From contig CM038222.1 in the NCBI GenBank assembly GCA_021442155.1, positions 24,662,148 through 24,726,147 on the forward strand: a stretch of DNA of 64,000 nt. The letters run 5' to 3'. Each line of letters starts with the position of its first letter. The first letter of the stretch is position 1. Both the position numbers and the translations under genes were made by a program. The DNA is from Cymbidium sinense. Its lineage: Eukaryota > Streptophyta > Magnoliopsida > Asparagales > Orchidaceae. Shown one piece after another: positions 1 to 12,143 of this stretch. Under the pieces are notes generated by a model that was not told where the DNA came from, made no database searches, and saw only the letters and a program-made list of their open reading frames with translations.

Positions 1-1402
1 CAGTACTTAAACTCAATCAATAGTCTAACTAAGTATTAGTTTCAATTTCATTCAACAAAAAATTGATGTATGTCGTGCGTGGATCTTCTTCAGTTCCTAG
101 GTTGATTTCCTTGAGCTCGTCGATGGTTGACTAGATCTCTTCATCAAACTCTGGCGATGCATCTTTGACTTCAAAATCATATGGATCATTTGAAGTTTCT
201 AAGCACAACTACTCATATGGGTTAATGTGATTTGAAAAGAACATATTAGATTCCAAATGATTGGTGATGACTAAGCAATAATTGTCACCATCGAATAGAA
301 CCATTATACTGAATCCTAGTGTTCTTGATTGAGAGCTATTGCATTTGTTCTTCCATATTCTTTCGAAGTAGTTTGACCTATGCTTTGACCAAGTATGTGG
401 GGTTAACCCTTTCTTTCCTAAATTTTTAATACAAGGCAAGTACAAATCAAAAGGTAATTCTATTAAATCTTTATATGAATCATTCTCAAGTTCTACATCA
501 ACTTCATATCTTGAGGATGATGGTCCCGAAAAGAACATTTGAGTCTTCACACATGTCGATGAATTAGGGGCTTCCTTAACTACCAAACCCTCAGCTTTTT
601 GAGAGCAAAGTGGGGTTAGAGCTAAGGTTCCCAACTGATGCTTAACTATTTCACCTGTAGACTTGGATACACTTATGCTTTGCTTTGGAGCCCGGCCTTC
701 TTCGCTATCTGGCTCAAGTGTCACCTCCAAGAGAATATATTGTTATGAAGAGCTGGCTGGTGTGCTAACCATATAAGACTCATCCTATGAACTAGATTAT
801 AAGTCTATAAGGATAATTGGTGCACTCCTTGTCGCTAGGACATATCTTCTATTGGGTGGCCAATAAGGAGGTTTTCCACCCTAGATCGCTCTAAACCGCC
901 TCTCCTCCTTGCTTGAGGTCGTCGCCCTACCCATATGTTCGAATGGAGTAACAAAAGTGAATGGAATTTATTGTAAGGCTCCACTTCCTCCTCTAAGTCT
1001 ATTTCCGCTCGCTTTTATTTTCTTGTTGATTTTCTCTTTTCTTTTCATCTTCTTTTTCTCTTTCTTTTACTTTTTTTGTTTCTTTTTTTTTCTTTTATTT
1101 TTGAACTTTGGTCAAGTTTGTGAGAATAGACTTGTTGATTTTTGAGGGAGGTAGTAATCGACATCCTCATATATGTTGAGTTCATGAATTATAAATGGCT
1201 TGAGATCTCCTTTGACTCATTAGACAATCCCACCTCTCACAAACTTCATACACAGATGTAGAGCATATGGAACTATGTTTTTCTCATGTATCCATGGTCT
1301 CCCAAGCAAAGCATTGAAAGATGTATTCGAGTCTATAATGTGGAACTTGGCTTCTTCTTCCAATCATCTATCTCCAAGGGCAACACTACGGAGCCTAAGT
1401 CC
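1..1402 (-). pseudogene. Dead Tat/Ogre-like polyprotein: protease C-terminal part and protease-RT linker
   Basis: Read on the minus strand, about 1390-1150 translates to the second half of a Ty3/gypsy aspartic protease: a GSIVLPLAIDDW-like strand, then FHIIDSNTSFNALLGRPWIH, the strongly conserved Tat-type LGRPWIH signature. The N-terminal part with the catalytic Asp is absent; the homology stops at the LTR boundary. A pyrimidine-rich stretch (about 1010-1100) interrupts the frame. Then an open stretch (730-209, no ATG start, 173 codons) gives an acidic, serine-rich linker of unknown fold, followed at about 200-60 by EINLGTEEDPRTTYI, the motif that normally precedes RT in this clade, with one in-frame stop just before it. 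RT itself would lie left of the window. The stops and lost start mean it is not a gene. Assignment to Tat/Ogre is by recognised motifs; the linker alone would not be recognisable. Confidence 0.8.
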
Positions 1403-1488
1403 TTTTGACCTCACTTTTGGAGTGTGGATTAAACTTCCATCATAGACTTAAGAGTCTTCTAAACACTAAAACTTTTCTAATCATGAGA

Positions 1489-3249
1489 CACTTCTAACAA
1501 TTAGGTAAACACCTAACCTAAGCCTAAAGACTTAGAAGGGTTAGACATAAGATTAGGTTATCCCTTAGGGATTATGATAATCCACCTACCTTACAACCCA
1601 AATCCAATCCATGTTCACCTTCTCAAACCAAACCTCAAGTTCAATTCAAACATCAAATCCAAATCTAAATCTAAATCCAAATTCCAGAACCAAATGATTG
1701 AAGACCTTGATTAAATCAAAACTTGAAAGCCTTCCTAAGCCATATGACATATCCCATGGACTTAGCCAATAATCTAATGAAATCCATAATCAATAACTTT
1801 CACATATTAAATTTAAATCTTCGCCATCTTTCTAAATATAAATCAAATCTACATTGAAATGATTAAAACTAAATTAAACTAAATCAAAACCATTCTTAAG
1901 CCATATTACCTATCCCATGGACTTAGCCAAATATTAATCCAAGTCAAGTCAAACTCAATTGATTTACTCATAAATCAATCATATTTTCAATCATATTCAC
2001 AAATTTAAATGAAATACACATTTAAATCATCAAAACTAAATCGAACCAAGTCAAAATCCAAACATAAGCCACATGATCCTACTCCATGGACTTAGCCAAT
2101 TCCATAATTCCAATACCCAAATTCAATTGATTTTCCCATGAATCAATCATACCTTAAATCATATTCACAAATATAAATGAAATCTACAATCATCAAGTCA
2201 AACCAAAATTAACTCAAGTCAAACCCAACTTAACATTGACTTGAAATATTCAAATGAACCAAAACCCATTTGAACCCAACCCAATTGCATTTGAATTTAT
2301 ATATCAATCCAAAATCCATATATAAACTCAAAAAAATCAAACCTAACCCAAAATCAAGCCAAGTAAACACTTCTAACAATTAGGTAAACACCTAACCTAA
2401 GCCTAAAGACTTAGAAGGGTTAGACATAAGATTAGGTTATCCCTTAGGGATTATGATAATCCACCTACCTTACAACCCAAATCCAATCCATGTTCACCTT
2501 CTCAAACCAAACCTCAAGTTCAATTCAAACATCAAATCCAAATCTAAATCTAAATCCAAATTCCAGAACCAAATGATTGAAGACCTTGATTAAATCAAAA
2601 CTTGAAAGCCTTCCTAAGCCATATGACATATCCCATGGACTTAGCCAATCTTAATCCACGTAAATCCATAATCAATTGACTTTCACATATTAAATTTAAA
2701 TCTTCAGTCATCTTTCTAAATATAAATCAAATCTACATTGAAATGATTAAAACTAAATTAAACTAAATCAAAACCATTCTTAAGCCATATTACCTATCCC
2801 ATGGACTTAGCCAAATCCAAGTCAAGTCAAACTCAATTGATTTACTCATAAATCAATCATATTTTCAATCATATTCACAAATTTAAATGAAATACACATT
2901 TAAATCATCAAAACTAAATCGAACCAAGTCAAAATCCAAACATAAGCCACATGATCCTACTCCATGGACTTAGCCAAATTCCATAATTCCAATACCCAAA
3001 TTCAATTGATTTTCCCATGAATCAATCATACCTTAAATCATATTCACAAATATAAATGAAATCTACAATCATCAAGTCAAACCAAAATTAACTCAAGTCA
3101 AACCCAACTTAACCCTATTGACTTGAAATATTCAAATGAACCAAAACCCATTTGAACCCAACCCAATTGCATTTGAATTTATATATCAATCCAAAATCCA
3201 TATATAAACTCAAAAAAATCAAACCTAACCCAAAATCAAGCCAAGTAAA
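1489..3249 (+). repeat. 880-bp tandem duplication inside LTR copy I
   Basis: Unit 1 is 1489-2367 and unit 2 is 2368-3249. They are nearly identical; the main differences are around 1776-1795 versus 2648-2672 and a few single bases. The equivalent stretch occurs only once in copy II (31979 to about 32850) and in the other copies, so the duplication is private to this copy and recent, or an assembly artefact. Confidence 0.9.
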
Positions 3250-4080
3250 CCTAATTGGTCCACTTGACCTAAAGTGGCCAATTTGATCTATTTGAGCCAA
3301 GTTCTATTCCTACCCAAATTTGATTGAACCAGCCCCATCAAAACCTCCCATAATGATTGTTGATTACCCTAGGTTGATCAATTATAATAAATTGGGTTAA
3401 ACCAAGTCAACTTGGTCATCTGACCAAGTCAACCCCTTAACCCATATGAACCCAAACTAGCCAAATTGCAACCTAAGCCAAATACCAAGAAACTAATGAT
3501 TCATACCAAATCTAAATCAATATTTGAATATGACTTGACCTTCAATTGAGTCAAACCAAATCCAATTGGCTCTCTTGACCCAAGTTGACCCAAATTCACC
3601 TAAAAGACCAAATTGGGTCAAATCAAAATATAAACCAAATTGATTACAACCAATGGCTCAAGTTCAATACAAATTGATTGTTGAACTTGACCAAAGACAT
3701 GATTGGACCTAATTGAACCCAATTGACCTACTTAGCCCAAATTGACCTAAAGGTTCAAGTTGGCCCAAATCAAAACTAAATCCAAATTAATTGAAACTAA
3801 AGCCTACAATCATCTTCAATTGGTCAACTAAACCCAAACAAACACCCAACCCAATCAAATTTGGCCAATTTGGTCAAATTGTTAATCTAACATTTGACCC
3901 AAATGAATTCAAATGAGCCAAAATCAAATCTAAGCCAAACTAAACCAAACCAATTGAACCAAAACATCCCAAATGATCATATGGACTTGACCAAATTCTT
4001 AGTTTGAACCAATTTGACCAATTGGTCAACTTGACCCAACCAAACCCAATTTGATCTAAATGATTCAAATTAAGCTAAAC
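3241..4080 (+). promoter_or_regulatory. Dense TTGACC (W-box-like) cluster in LTR copy I
   Basis: By eye I count 11 TTGACC on the plus strand and 4 on the minus strand (read as GGTCAA) in 840 bp. TTGACC/T is the core W-box bound by WRKY transcription factors. The equivalent stretch of copy III (39601-40420) has about 16 and 4, and copies II and VI are similarly rich. The sites sit in a low-complexity CAAATTGACCCAAATT background, so part of the enrichment may come from local repeat expansion. A regulatory role is inference. Confidence 0.45.
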
Positions 4081-6659
4081 CTAACCAAATTAACTCCAAT
4101 TGGCATGAAATTTGGGCTAACCCACTTTTGGCTCATTTCAAAACTACCCAAATCATATCCAATACCAAATGATCATTCTACCATTGGGTTAAAGTCATCA
4201 CATGAGACAAATCACCCATGTAAGTGGTCATTTCTAATCTTGGCCACTTGGTACTCTCACAATAGTCCACCTAGGCACCTAGGACACTGCCCAACCTAAC
4301 CCAAGGAGTGGTTGTGTCCACCATGATACATGGGAGGCGTAATCACGTCACCCTCTCCATTGGAGCATTTAAAACCTAAAGGACACCCACTTCCACAGCT
4401 TCAACCAACCAAGCTGAGCCAACTCACCTCCTACCTGCCACCCACGACTCTCTAAGATGGCCAAATTGCCACTACAAGCCAAACCTAATCCCATAGTCTG
4501 ATCAAGATGAAAGGGGGTGTACACCCCTTCATTTCCACTCAAACACACACAAAAATCATTCTTTAGAGCCCTAGCTACGCAAAGACAAGCCGTTAGAGCC
4601 ATTCCCTAAGCACTTAAGTTTGTTCCTCAATCATAAAATGCCATTCCCATCCGTCTCAAAATAATACACTCTAATTTCTGACCTAACTTCTCCATTTCTC
4701 CATCAAACTCAATTTAACTTTGCACGCACCTTCCCTAGGCCTCATCGAGCAAGAACAAACTATCTCCCAAGCTTCTCAAGCATTGGTGGTGGGACTTCGA
4801 TCAAAGCTGAGCTCCAAATCATTTGTTCATGGCCTTCTAAGTGAAGGTCAAGGAATTGATCCAATTTCTACTCAATAGAGCTTCATCTCCACTAGGTAAA
4901 GCTTCCTCAATCATTCAAGCCACCGTCTTCAGTAGGGAAAAATGGGTTAGAGCTTGTTGAATAAAACTTGCATCTCATGTGATTTTGACTGTTGGATCAC
5001 CTCTGATCGATGTCGTAAAGGTGTTGAATCCTTTTGAAGTTGATCCAAGCTTAGGTAAGCTCAGATCAAGTAAACAATTATGGATGGACTCCATTCTCCC
5101 TCACTCGCATGACGTTAGATCACACACCGTCTATTCTGCATGATTGGAATGGACGATCGTGAGTAGATCCACCGCCGCCATGTAAGGATTAATCATAGCC
5201 TTCTAATCTTAGATTGGATAGTGGATGAGAAAGCGAGTCCACCACCTCCACATAGGCACTGAGATAGATAAGTTTTAGTAGCCAAAAGCCACATGAAAAA
5301 TATAAATGTGCCATGTCACCAAGAGGATTAGGCTTTAATTAGGCTTAATTAATCATTTTTAATGGTTAAAAATTCTAAAAATAATAATAAATCATAAAGA
5401 AATAAAAAATGCAGATAAATACTATTTTTAAAGTTATTTCAAAGGAGAATCAATTAAAAATGATCTTTACTAATTTTGAATAGTAATTAAGGTTTAATTG
5501 TAAAATTTATTAGCTTAATTACTTGAGCAATTAATCCTAAATTTTGTGGGATAATTTAATGGGATGACCTCTACTCCCATGATTTTTGTAGGATTTATTG
5601 CTCACTTAATTATAGAATTGACTAATTAAACTTTAGCTACTCTTTTAAGTTAATTAATGATTAATTTATTCTATGAACAGTAATAAATTGGTTAATTAAT
5701 TTTAGTAATCATTATTTAATAGTAAGTGAACAAAGGAATAGGGTTGGGACCCCTTTCCCTCAGTTCATTTCACCCTTTTTAAAATTAAATTAATTAAGAT
5801 CTAACTAATTAAGTAAATCACTTAATCAAATTGAAATCATAATCACATCATACCTTAATTAATTAAATCATGGGGTAAATCTTTAGGTGTTTAATAACCT
5901 TAAGGAGTTTAATGAAATTATTGTTAGTCCACAAAATTATAAGAGTAATTAATTAAGTCCCTTAATCTTAATAAATATTAATCATGAGCCAATTGCATTA
6001 GGCCCCTTTTATTTCCTAGGATCATTGCAAGTTTATTTTCCATGCATATCATGTTGGCTCATAATTACTTAGTTAATTACATTAAGGTGACATAAGGGTA
6101 ATTAATTCATCTAATTAAGGGTTCAACTTAATTGACCCATAAAATCAACTTAATTACATTTCCTTAAATTAAATCAAATCACTAATAAGAATGGGTTTAA
6201 AACAACAAGTGATGATTTCTTCTCCTCTTTAAATCAAATCAAATCCAAAACATAATTAATAAAGAAGTTTTGGTTTGTTTTAAATAATCTTATTTGATTT
6301 GATTATCCTTAAGAACTAGTTTGGTTAAATGAATCACATGCTCATATTTGACTGTCCTCTTTCCAATCATGTTAAATTTGGTATGTCATTTGAATTCATG
6401 CATCCATCTTTTCAAAATCAAGTAAAATAAAATGGATTTCCTTAATTGAAGCTTGCATGTGTTGATTTAATTTACTATATGTGTGGCTTTTATCCTTATT
6501 AAATCCAAATGTATTTTTAAAAGCTTATAAATAAATAATAATATGTGTTATGATGCTAGACATAAATACATAAGAAATGCATGTGCTTATAGCTTAAGTG
6601 TATGAATGTTGAGTTCTCTTTCCTCTATTCATGTGTTGATTTATATAAGATTGAATGAT

Positions 6660-7260
6660 AATGGGTATATAGTCTGGACATCTCGGGAACATGAGACTTT
6701 AATTAGCCCCAAGAAGGTCACCTGATTGCCTCACTTCCTTGGTTTATCAATGTCACATACCCATTTGATTTCATTCTTATATATTTCGACATTAGAATTT
6801 TGATCAAGCTTTAATTCAATCAAAAATATACAATCTTTGCATAGTTTTTTTTCCCTCATTTATGTGTACATCCATGTGTGTCCAAGAAAACCAAGTATAT
6901 AGTCTAGACATCTCAAGAATACAAGGCTTTAGTTAACCCCAAGGAGGTTATTTGATTACCTCACTTCCCTAGTTTAACAACTACATGTACTTCCCTATAT
7001 CTTTGTGCATGTATATGTATATGTGATTACTGAATAAAAATTCCATTTTACATTAAAATTGAATGTATTCATAATTGACTGAGTAGTTGAATTAATTAGC
7101 CATATGATTTAGAGCTTGCTTCTTATCTTCATGTATACGAATTTACATATGTTTGACTAAAAATGGGTATATAGTCTAAACATCCCGAGAATATGAGGCT
7201 TTAACTAGCTCCAAGGATGTCATTTGATTACATCACTTCCATGGTTTAGTAACGGTACAT
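6660..7260 (+). repeat. Three ~90-bp direct repeats, ~240-270 bp apart, in LTR copy I
   Basis: Each begins GTATATAGTCTGGACATC or a variant and ends near TTACCTCACTTCC-TGGTTTA, at about 6665, 6895 and 7165. The same motif occurs three times in copy II (36238, 36473, 36738), twice in IV (45288, 45539) and once each in V (49828) and VI (58617). Copy-number change between otherwise collinear LTRs points to slippage or unequal exchange within the LTR. Confidence 0.8.
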
Positions 7261-8410
7261 GCCTATTTAATTTCATTCTTATATCATTTTTGCATATGAT
7301 TTTGGATCAAGTTTTAAATTAATATGTTTAAATTATTCAATCAAATAAAATATAAATTCTAAACATATACATACTTTCATCATTTAAGTGTGCTAAAATA
7401 TGTCGCACGTATAGATAAACTTAGGACTAAATCATATGCATGTTACATGTGATGGAATGGAATGATTTAATATATGTCATGTTATAGTAATTTAATTAAA
7501 TTAATCTTAAGATTCCTTTCATTTTGAATAGGATTATTTAAAGTGAACATAAACTTAGGATTAATTAAATCATTTAATAAGCCATTCACTAAAGAGAACT
7601 AAATGAAATTAATATACTTTAGAAAGTGACTTAAGGTAGGGATGAAAGAGGGTAATGCTCTTTTCCTCTCTTTATAATACTTAGTTGCTAAGTGTAATCA
7701 AATGAAACAAAAAAATCAAAAATTAAAATTCTTCAATCAATTAAACTACTTCAAGTGAAATAAACCTTTCATGTTAAATTGGATTCTTCTACACTTAGAA
7801 AATACAACACTAATGCCTAACAAGACTTACCACACAAGCCTTAATAGACACATTAGAATTAAGTCACCACTTCTAGCTCTAAGTTAAGATGTATGATGTT
7901 GTATGGTTTGTTTTATATTGTATTATTTTAGATTGGATGTGTGTATGCTAGATTAGATGATAGGACAATATTAGCCTAATCATGTTTTTTGCAGGGGAAT
8001 ATGCTTAAGGGATGCTTAAAAATAAATGTGAATGCTCTTTTTATAGGTTGCTTAAATCCTTAACCATAATCCAAGTTAGATGTGGGCTTAGTTACCCATG
8101 TAGGTGCTAAGTCCAAATTATAAATGCAACTGCTTGGGATTATATTTATATTTAGCTAACCTTTATTTTGCACATGTTGTTAGATTTACTTTTCCTATAT
8201 AACTGTAATTTTTGCAATAAGAATTAGGGTTAGTGCTATAAGGGATTAGAATAAGTAGTGGCCACAAGGCTTTATCTTGGGGTGCCCTGTGATGCCTTTG
8301 AAGCAAGCACCATCCAAATCAAAGAAGGAACCAAATCAAAAATGGAGATATGAAGAAAAACCCACAAAACATTTAATACAATTATAATTATTTTTTCATA
8401 TTCTAGGTTG

Positions 8411-8434
8411 TATAAGGGTAGAGCTCGGCTACTC
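8411..8434 (+). promoter_or_regulatory. Conserved TATA box plus hairpin, candidate LTR core promoter (copy I)
   Basis: TATAA at 8411-8415 is followed directly by the inverted repeat GGGTAGAGCTCGGCTACTC. The same block is kept in copies II, IV and V at the matching place, about 1.5 kb before the LTR end. TATA followed by a stem is what one expects around a retrotransposon transcription start, so it is the best promoter candidate; no start site can be proved from sequence. Confidence 0.5.
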
Positions 8435-9855
8435 ATCTTTTCTCTCTTCAGATTATACGGTGATACCCAACCACACTGGCCTTTTATTATTTTATGATAA
8501 TTTATATAATTATTTGATGTAATGTTTACATTGTGCATTAGGATGACATGATTTTCATGGTTAATTAAATAATTGATGCTTTAATGTGTGGCTTTGATAT
8601 GATTAGGCTCTTAGGATAAAAATAACTTTTCTACCCAACTAATAACTCATAACTAAATTTTAAACAACTCATAACCTCATCATAAAACCTAAGACATAAA
8701 TAAAATAATTAAAATATTTTGCAACCCTTAGTTGTATGGTTGTATGTATCACATCATGCATGCATATTCTTTCCCTCTCGAACATGAAGGATCTGTATTC
8801 TTGCACAATAAAGGAATGCTTGACCTATGAGGGCATCTCTTATGGTGGAGAACACCTTCTTCTAGCTGATTTGATCCATAACCTATTTCATCAAGAATTT
8901 AGGCATAAGAAATCCTAAAGCCTCTATCAAAATGATATGTCTAAAATGAAATAAAATTTGAAAAGATTTTTCATCTATATATTAAGTCATATGCTTATAC
9001 CACTCATGCTCTAGTCTCTTAGGGAGTTTATTTAGGACTTTAGTATCTTTCTAATTAAATAACTACCCTACCTATCTTGCAATTCATAAGACTGAACTAC
9101 GTGATTTTAAAATCGTAGGAGGAGTTAACTGGCAGCCACTCCGGGCAATTTTAAGTCTAAAAGTTAGACAATTTATTCTCTCTTATAGATATAAACTCTT
9201 ATGTCCACCTGTCGCTTAGATTTAGGTCATGCTTTAGCTCGTACCAAAGATCCCAAGATTTAGGATCCGAGGTAGCTATTTCCTTTGGGCTATGACCATA
9301 AATCTTCACCTCTTAAGCATTCCCACAACCTTTTGTTTGTGGATTATAAGCCCTAGTAATCTAAATAATTTTCAACTGAAAACATATAAATCTCCTCAAC
9401 TTCAAAATTATAAAGCCCAACCATAGGATATATTGGAATGTTTACTAGGCTTCCTAGTATCATGAGCATTTCCTACTAATTTCATTTGGATTCTAAAAAT
9501 AAGTCTTCTCCCAATTGATTATCCAGATACAACCAATCTTTTGATAGTCTGACCATAAAATCTTTGGAAATGATAATTGTCTACTTTAATTGAGAGTATT
9601 CTTAAGAAATTTCATTTCCAAAGATGTAATTAACTATGGAGGTCCATAGGGAACTTAAGAACCTGGTTTAATATAAACCTTACTTTATTAGTCCATATAA
9701 AGTAGGAAAAAAATCTCAAGTACATTCGAAGACTCATGATGCCCTAGGAGTCTTTATTACGTGATTAGGTCCATTGTAGGGTGATGCTTCTATCTTTTGA
9801 GATAGTACATCATACCTCAATGTTTTACCTCAAGTAATCCTATGATCACGTGGTG

Positions 9856-10210
9856 AATGATCTACATCAGCCATTGGATATTCTTGAGAATCTCAAAGGC
9901 AGATGTTCTAAAAGTGGTTCTTTCATAAAGACACCGAGAAATTAGTCAACAAGGGACTCATTGAGCTTCTATTTCTCTATAATAAGGTCACCTACAATCA
10001 CCCTCTACTGAGCTCCAGTAAACCTTTTGATGAAGAGATGCTCCAACTTAGCAAAAAGATGTCACCAACCGCTCTCTACCAATTAAATGCAACACCGACA
10101 GCCTAACAAAAGGCAGGGAGTGCATTCACACTGTTACAACAAATGACTCTAAATTATAATATTGTATTTGGTTCCCTACTACCATCAAAGATCTTGAAGG
10201 ATGGTGGCAC
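9856..10210 (-). pseudogene. Dead Gag fragment of a Tat/Ogre-like retrotransposon
   Basis: Read on the minus strand from 10210 downwards, the translation begins PSFKIFDGSREPNTIL, matching the start of the plant retrotransposon Gag domain (PF03732-like). It continues, with frame changes, through LEHLFIKRFTGAQ, VGDLIIEK and KLNESLVD, and near 9870 a degraded TSAFEILKNIQWL. Several in-frame stops and at least two frameshifts are present. The N-terminal Gag and the zinc-knuckle region are missing: satellite sequence begins immediately at 10211 and the giant LTR begins at 9855. It probably belonged to the same element as the protease fragment at 1-1402, with the LTR lying between them, but the missing Gag-protease middle means this is not a clean insertion. 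Confidence 0.75.
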
Positions 10211-10739
10211 AAAACCCTAAATAAAATAAAAACTGAATAAAAACCTTAACCTAAAAATAAATAAATAAAACCTAAACCTAAAATAAACAAAATTAAATAA
10301 ACATAAACCTAACCTAAAATAAATTAAACTAAATTAAATAAAACCTAAACCTAAACCAAAAATAAACTAAACCTAAACCCTAAATTAAATAAAATAAAAT
10401 TAACTAAAAATAAACCTAAACCTAAACTTAAAGAGAACCTAAATAAACCTAAAATAAAGGACTAAAACCTAAACCTAAACCTAAAAATAAAAAATGAAAC
10501 ATAAACATAAAAAGTAAAATAAAAATAAAACTAAACCAAAAAATAAACATAAACTTAAACCTAAAAAATAAACTAAAATAAAAAAACATAAACTAAAATG
10601 AATAAACTTAAAATAAATAAACTAAAGTAAATAAAAAAATAAACCAAAATAAAAATAAAAAATAAAATAAATAAAAATGAATAAAAAATAAACTAAATAA
10701 AGTAATAAACTCCTGGGACACTTAAATAAACTCTAACCT

Positions 10740-11090
10740 ACAACCTTAAATCCTAAACCCTAAACCCTAAACCCTAAAAAATCCTAAACCTTAAACCTTA
10801 ACCCCTAAACCCTAAACTAACCCTATACCCTAACCCTAACCCTAAGCCCTAAACCCTAAACCTTAAAACCCTAAACCCTAAACCCTAAAAACCATAAACC
10901 CAAAATCCAAAACTCCGTAAACCCTAAACCCTAAACCCTAAACCTTAAACCCTAAAAACCCTAAACCCTAAAGCTTAAGCACTAAACCCTAAACCCTAAA
11001 CCATCCCTAAATCTAAACCTTAAAACCTTAAAACTCAACACTAAAACCCTAAACCCTAAACCCTAAACAATAAAAACCTAAAAACCTCAA
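10740..11090. repeat. Telomere-like CCCTAAA block
   Basis: Runs of AAACCCTAAACCCT with single-base variants (CCCTAAAA, CCTTAAA, CCCAAAA). It lies between two A-rich tracts and is too degenerate and too internal to be a functional chromosome end. Confidence 0.9.
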
Positions 11091-11874
11091 ACTAAACTAA
11101 ATAAAACATAAAAATAAAATAAATAAAAAGACTTAAACCTTAATAAAATAAAATAAAAATATAAACCTTAAAATAAAATAAAATAAACTAAAATAAAATA
11201 AATAAAACCTAAACTAAACTAAAAAAGTAAAATAACCCTAAGAATAAAAAATCTAAATAAAATAAAAACTAAATGTAAAATAAATATAAATTAATCATAA
11301 AATAAAATTAAATAAAATAAAATAAAAACTAATTAAAACCTAAACCATAAAATTAAACCTAAAATATATAAAAATAAAACCTAAACCCTAAACTAATAAA
11401 ACCAAAACCTAGAATAAAACTAAAATAAAAAAGAAAATTAACCTAATTCTAAACAAAATAAACTAAACTAAAATAAAAAAACCTAAACCAAATCCTAAAA
11501 TAAACTAAACCTAAACCTAAACCTAAACTAAATAAAATAAAATAAACTAAAAATAAACCTAAACCTAAACTAAAAATAAACCTAAAAAAAATAATTCTAA
11601 AAAAATAAAATAAAACCTAAACATAAACCTAAAATAAAAAAAATAAAAAACATAAACCTAAAAATATAATAAAAGTAAAACTCAACTAAGGTAAACCTAC
11701 ACCTAAACCTAAACCTAAAAAATAAACTAAAATAAAAAACCTAAACTAAAATAAATAAACTAAGCTAAATAAAATAAAAAAATAAACTTAAATAAAAATA
11801 AAAAATAAAATAAACTAAATAAATAAAAAAAAATAAATTAAATAAACTTAAACCATAACTTAATATTTTGTAAA

Positions 11875-12140
11875 ATCCTTAAACCCTAAACCTATACCTA
11901 AATGTAATCTTAAACCCTAAAACTATAACCTAAACCTAAGAAACTATAAAACCCTAAACCCTAAACTCTAACCCTAAACCCCAAACCCTAAAACCTTAAA
12001 TGCTAAACCCTATACCCTAAACCTTAACCCTAAACCCTAAACCCTAAACCCCAAATCCTAAACCTAAACCTAAACTAACTAAATACATTAAAAAATAAAC
12101 CTAAACCTAAAAACCTAATATGCCTAAACCTAAACCTAAA
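11875..12140. repeat. Telomere-like block preceding GRP island 1
   Basis: Degenerate CCCTAAA repeats that grade into CCTAAA hexamers and run straight into the GRP island at 12144. The near-identical block at 60395-60670 precedes the matching island in the right-hand copy. Confidence 0.9.
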
Positions 12141-12143
12141 CCC

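Larger units (their letters stand above)
1403..9855 (+). mobile_element. Giant LTR copy I (about 7.6 kb plus an internal duplication)
   Basis: This non-coding block is collinear with 31891-38603 and, more distantly, with 38604-41677 plus 48292-52656, 41678-48286 and 53726-59598. It starts at the position equivalent to the TGT terminus of the other copies (here TTTTGACCTCAC) and runs to GATCACGTGGTG near 9844-9855, about 100 bp short of the LTR end seen at 52656. Plus orientation is inferred because copy III/V is followed on its right by a primer-binding site. Landmarks in order: an 880-bp tandem duplication (1489-3249), a TTGACC-rich stretch (3241-4080), a GC-richer stretch (4200-5250), AT-rich sequence, three ~240-bp repeats (6660-7260), a TATA box with hairpin (8411-8434) and a 3' part conserved in all copies. 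Short ORFs here are chance. It abuts protease pseudogene sequence on the left and Gag pseudogene sequence on the right, both antisense to it. Confidence 0.75.

Noticed and set aside
209..730. 173-codon minus-strand open stretch as a stand-alone gene
   Set aside because: It has no ATG at its start, lies between protease and the EINLGTEEDP motif of a dead pol, and upstream stops are present; treated as the pol linker.
909..1145. Plus-strand ORF encoding a Phe-rich membrane-like peptide
   Set aside because: It is a translation of a pyrimidine tract antisense to the pol remnant; the equivalent tract in copy II (31550-31605) gives a similar artefact.
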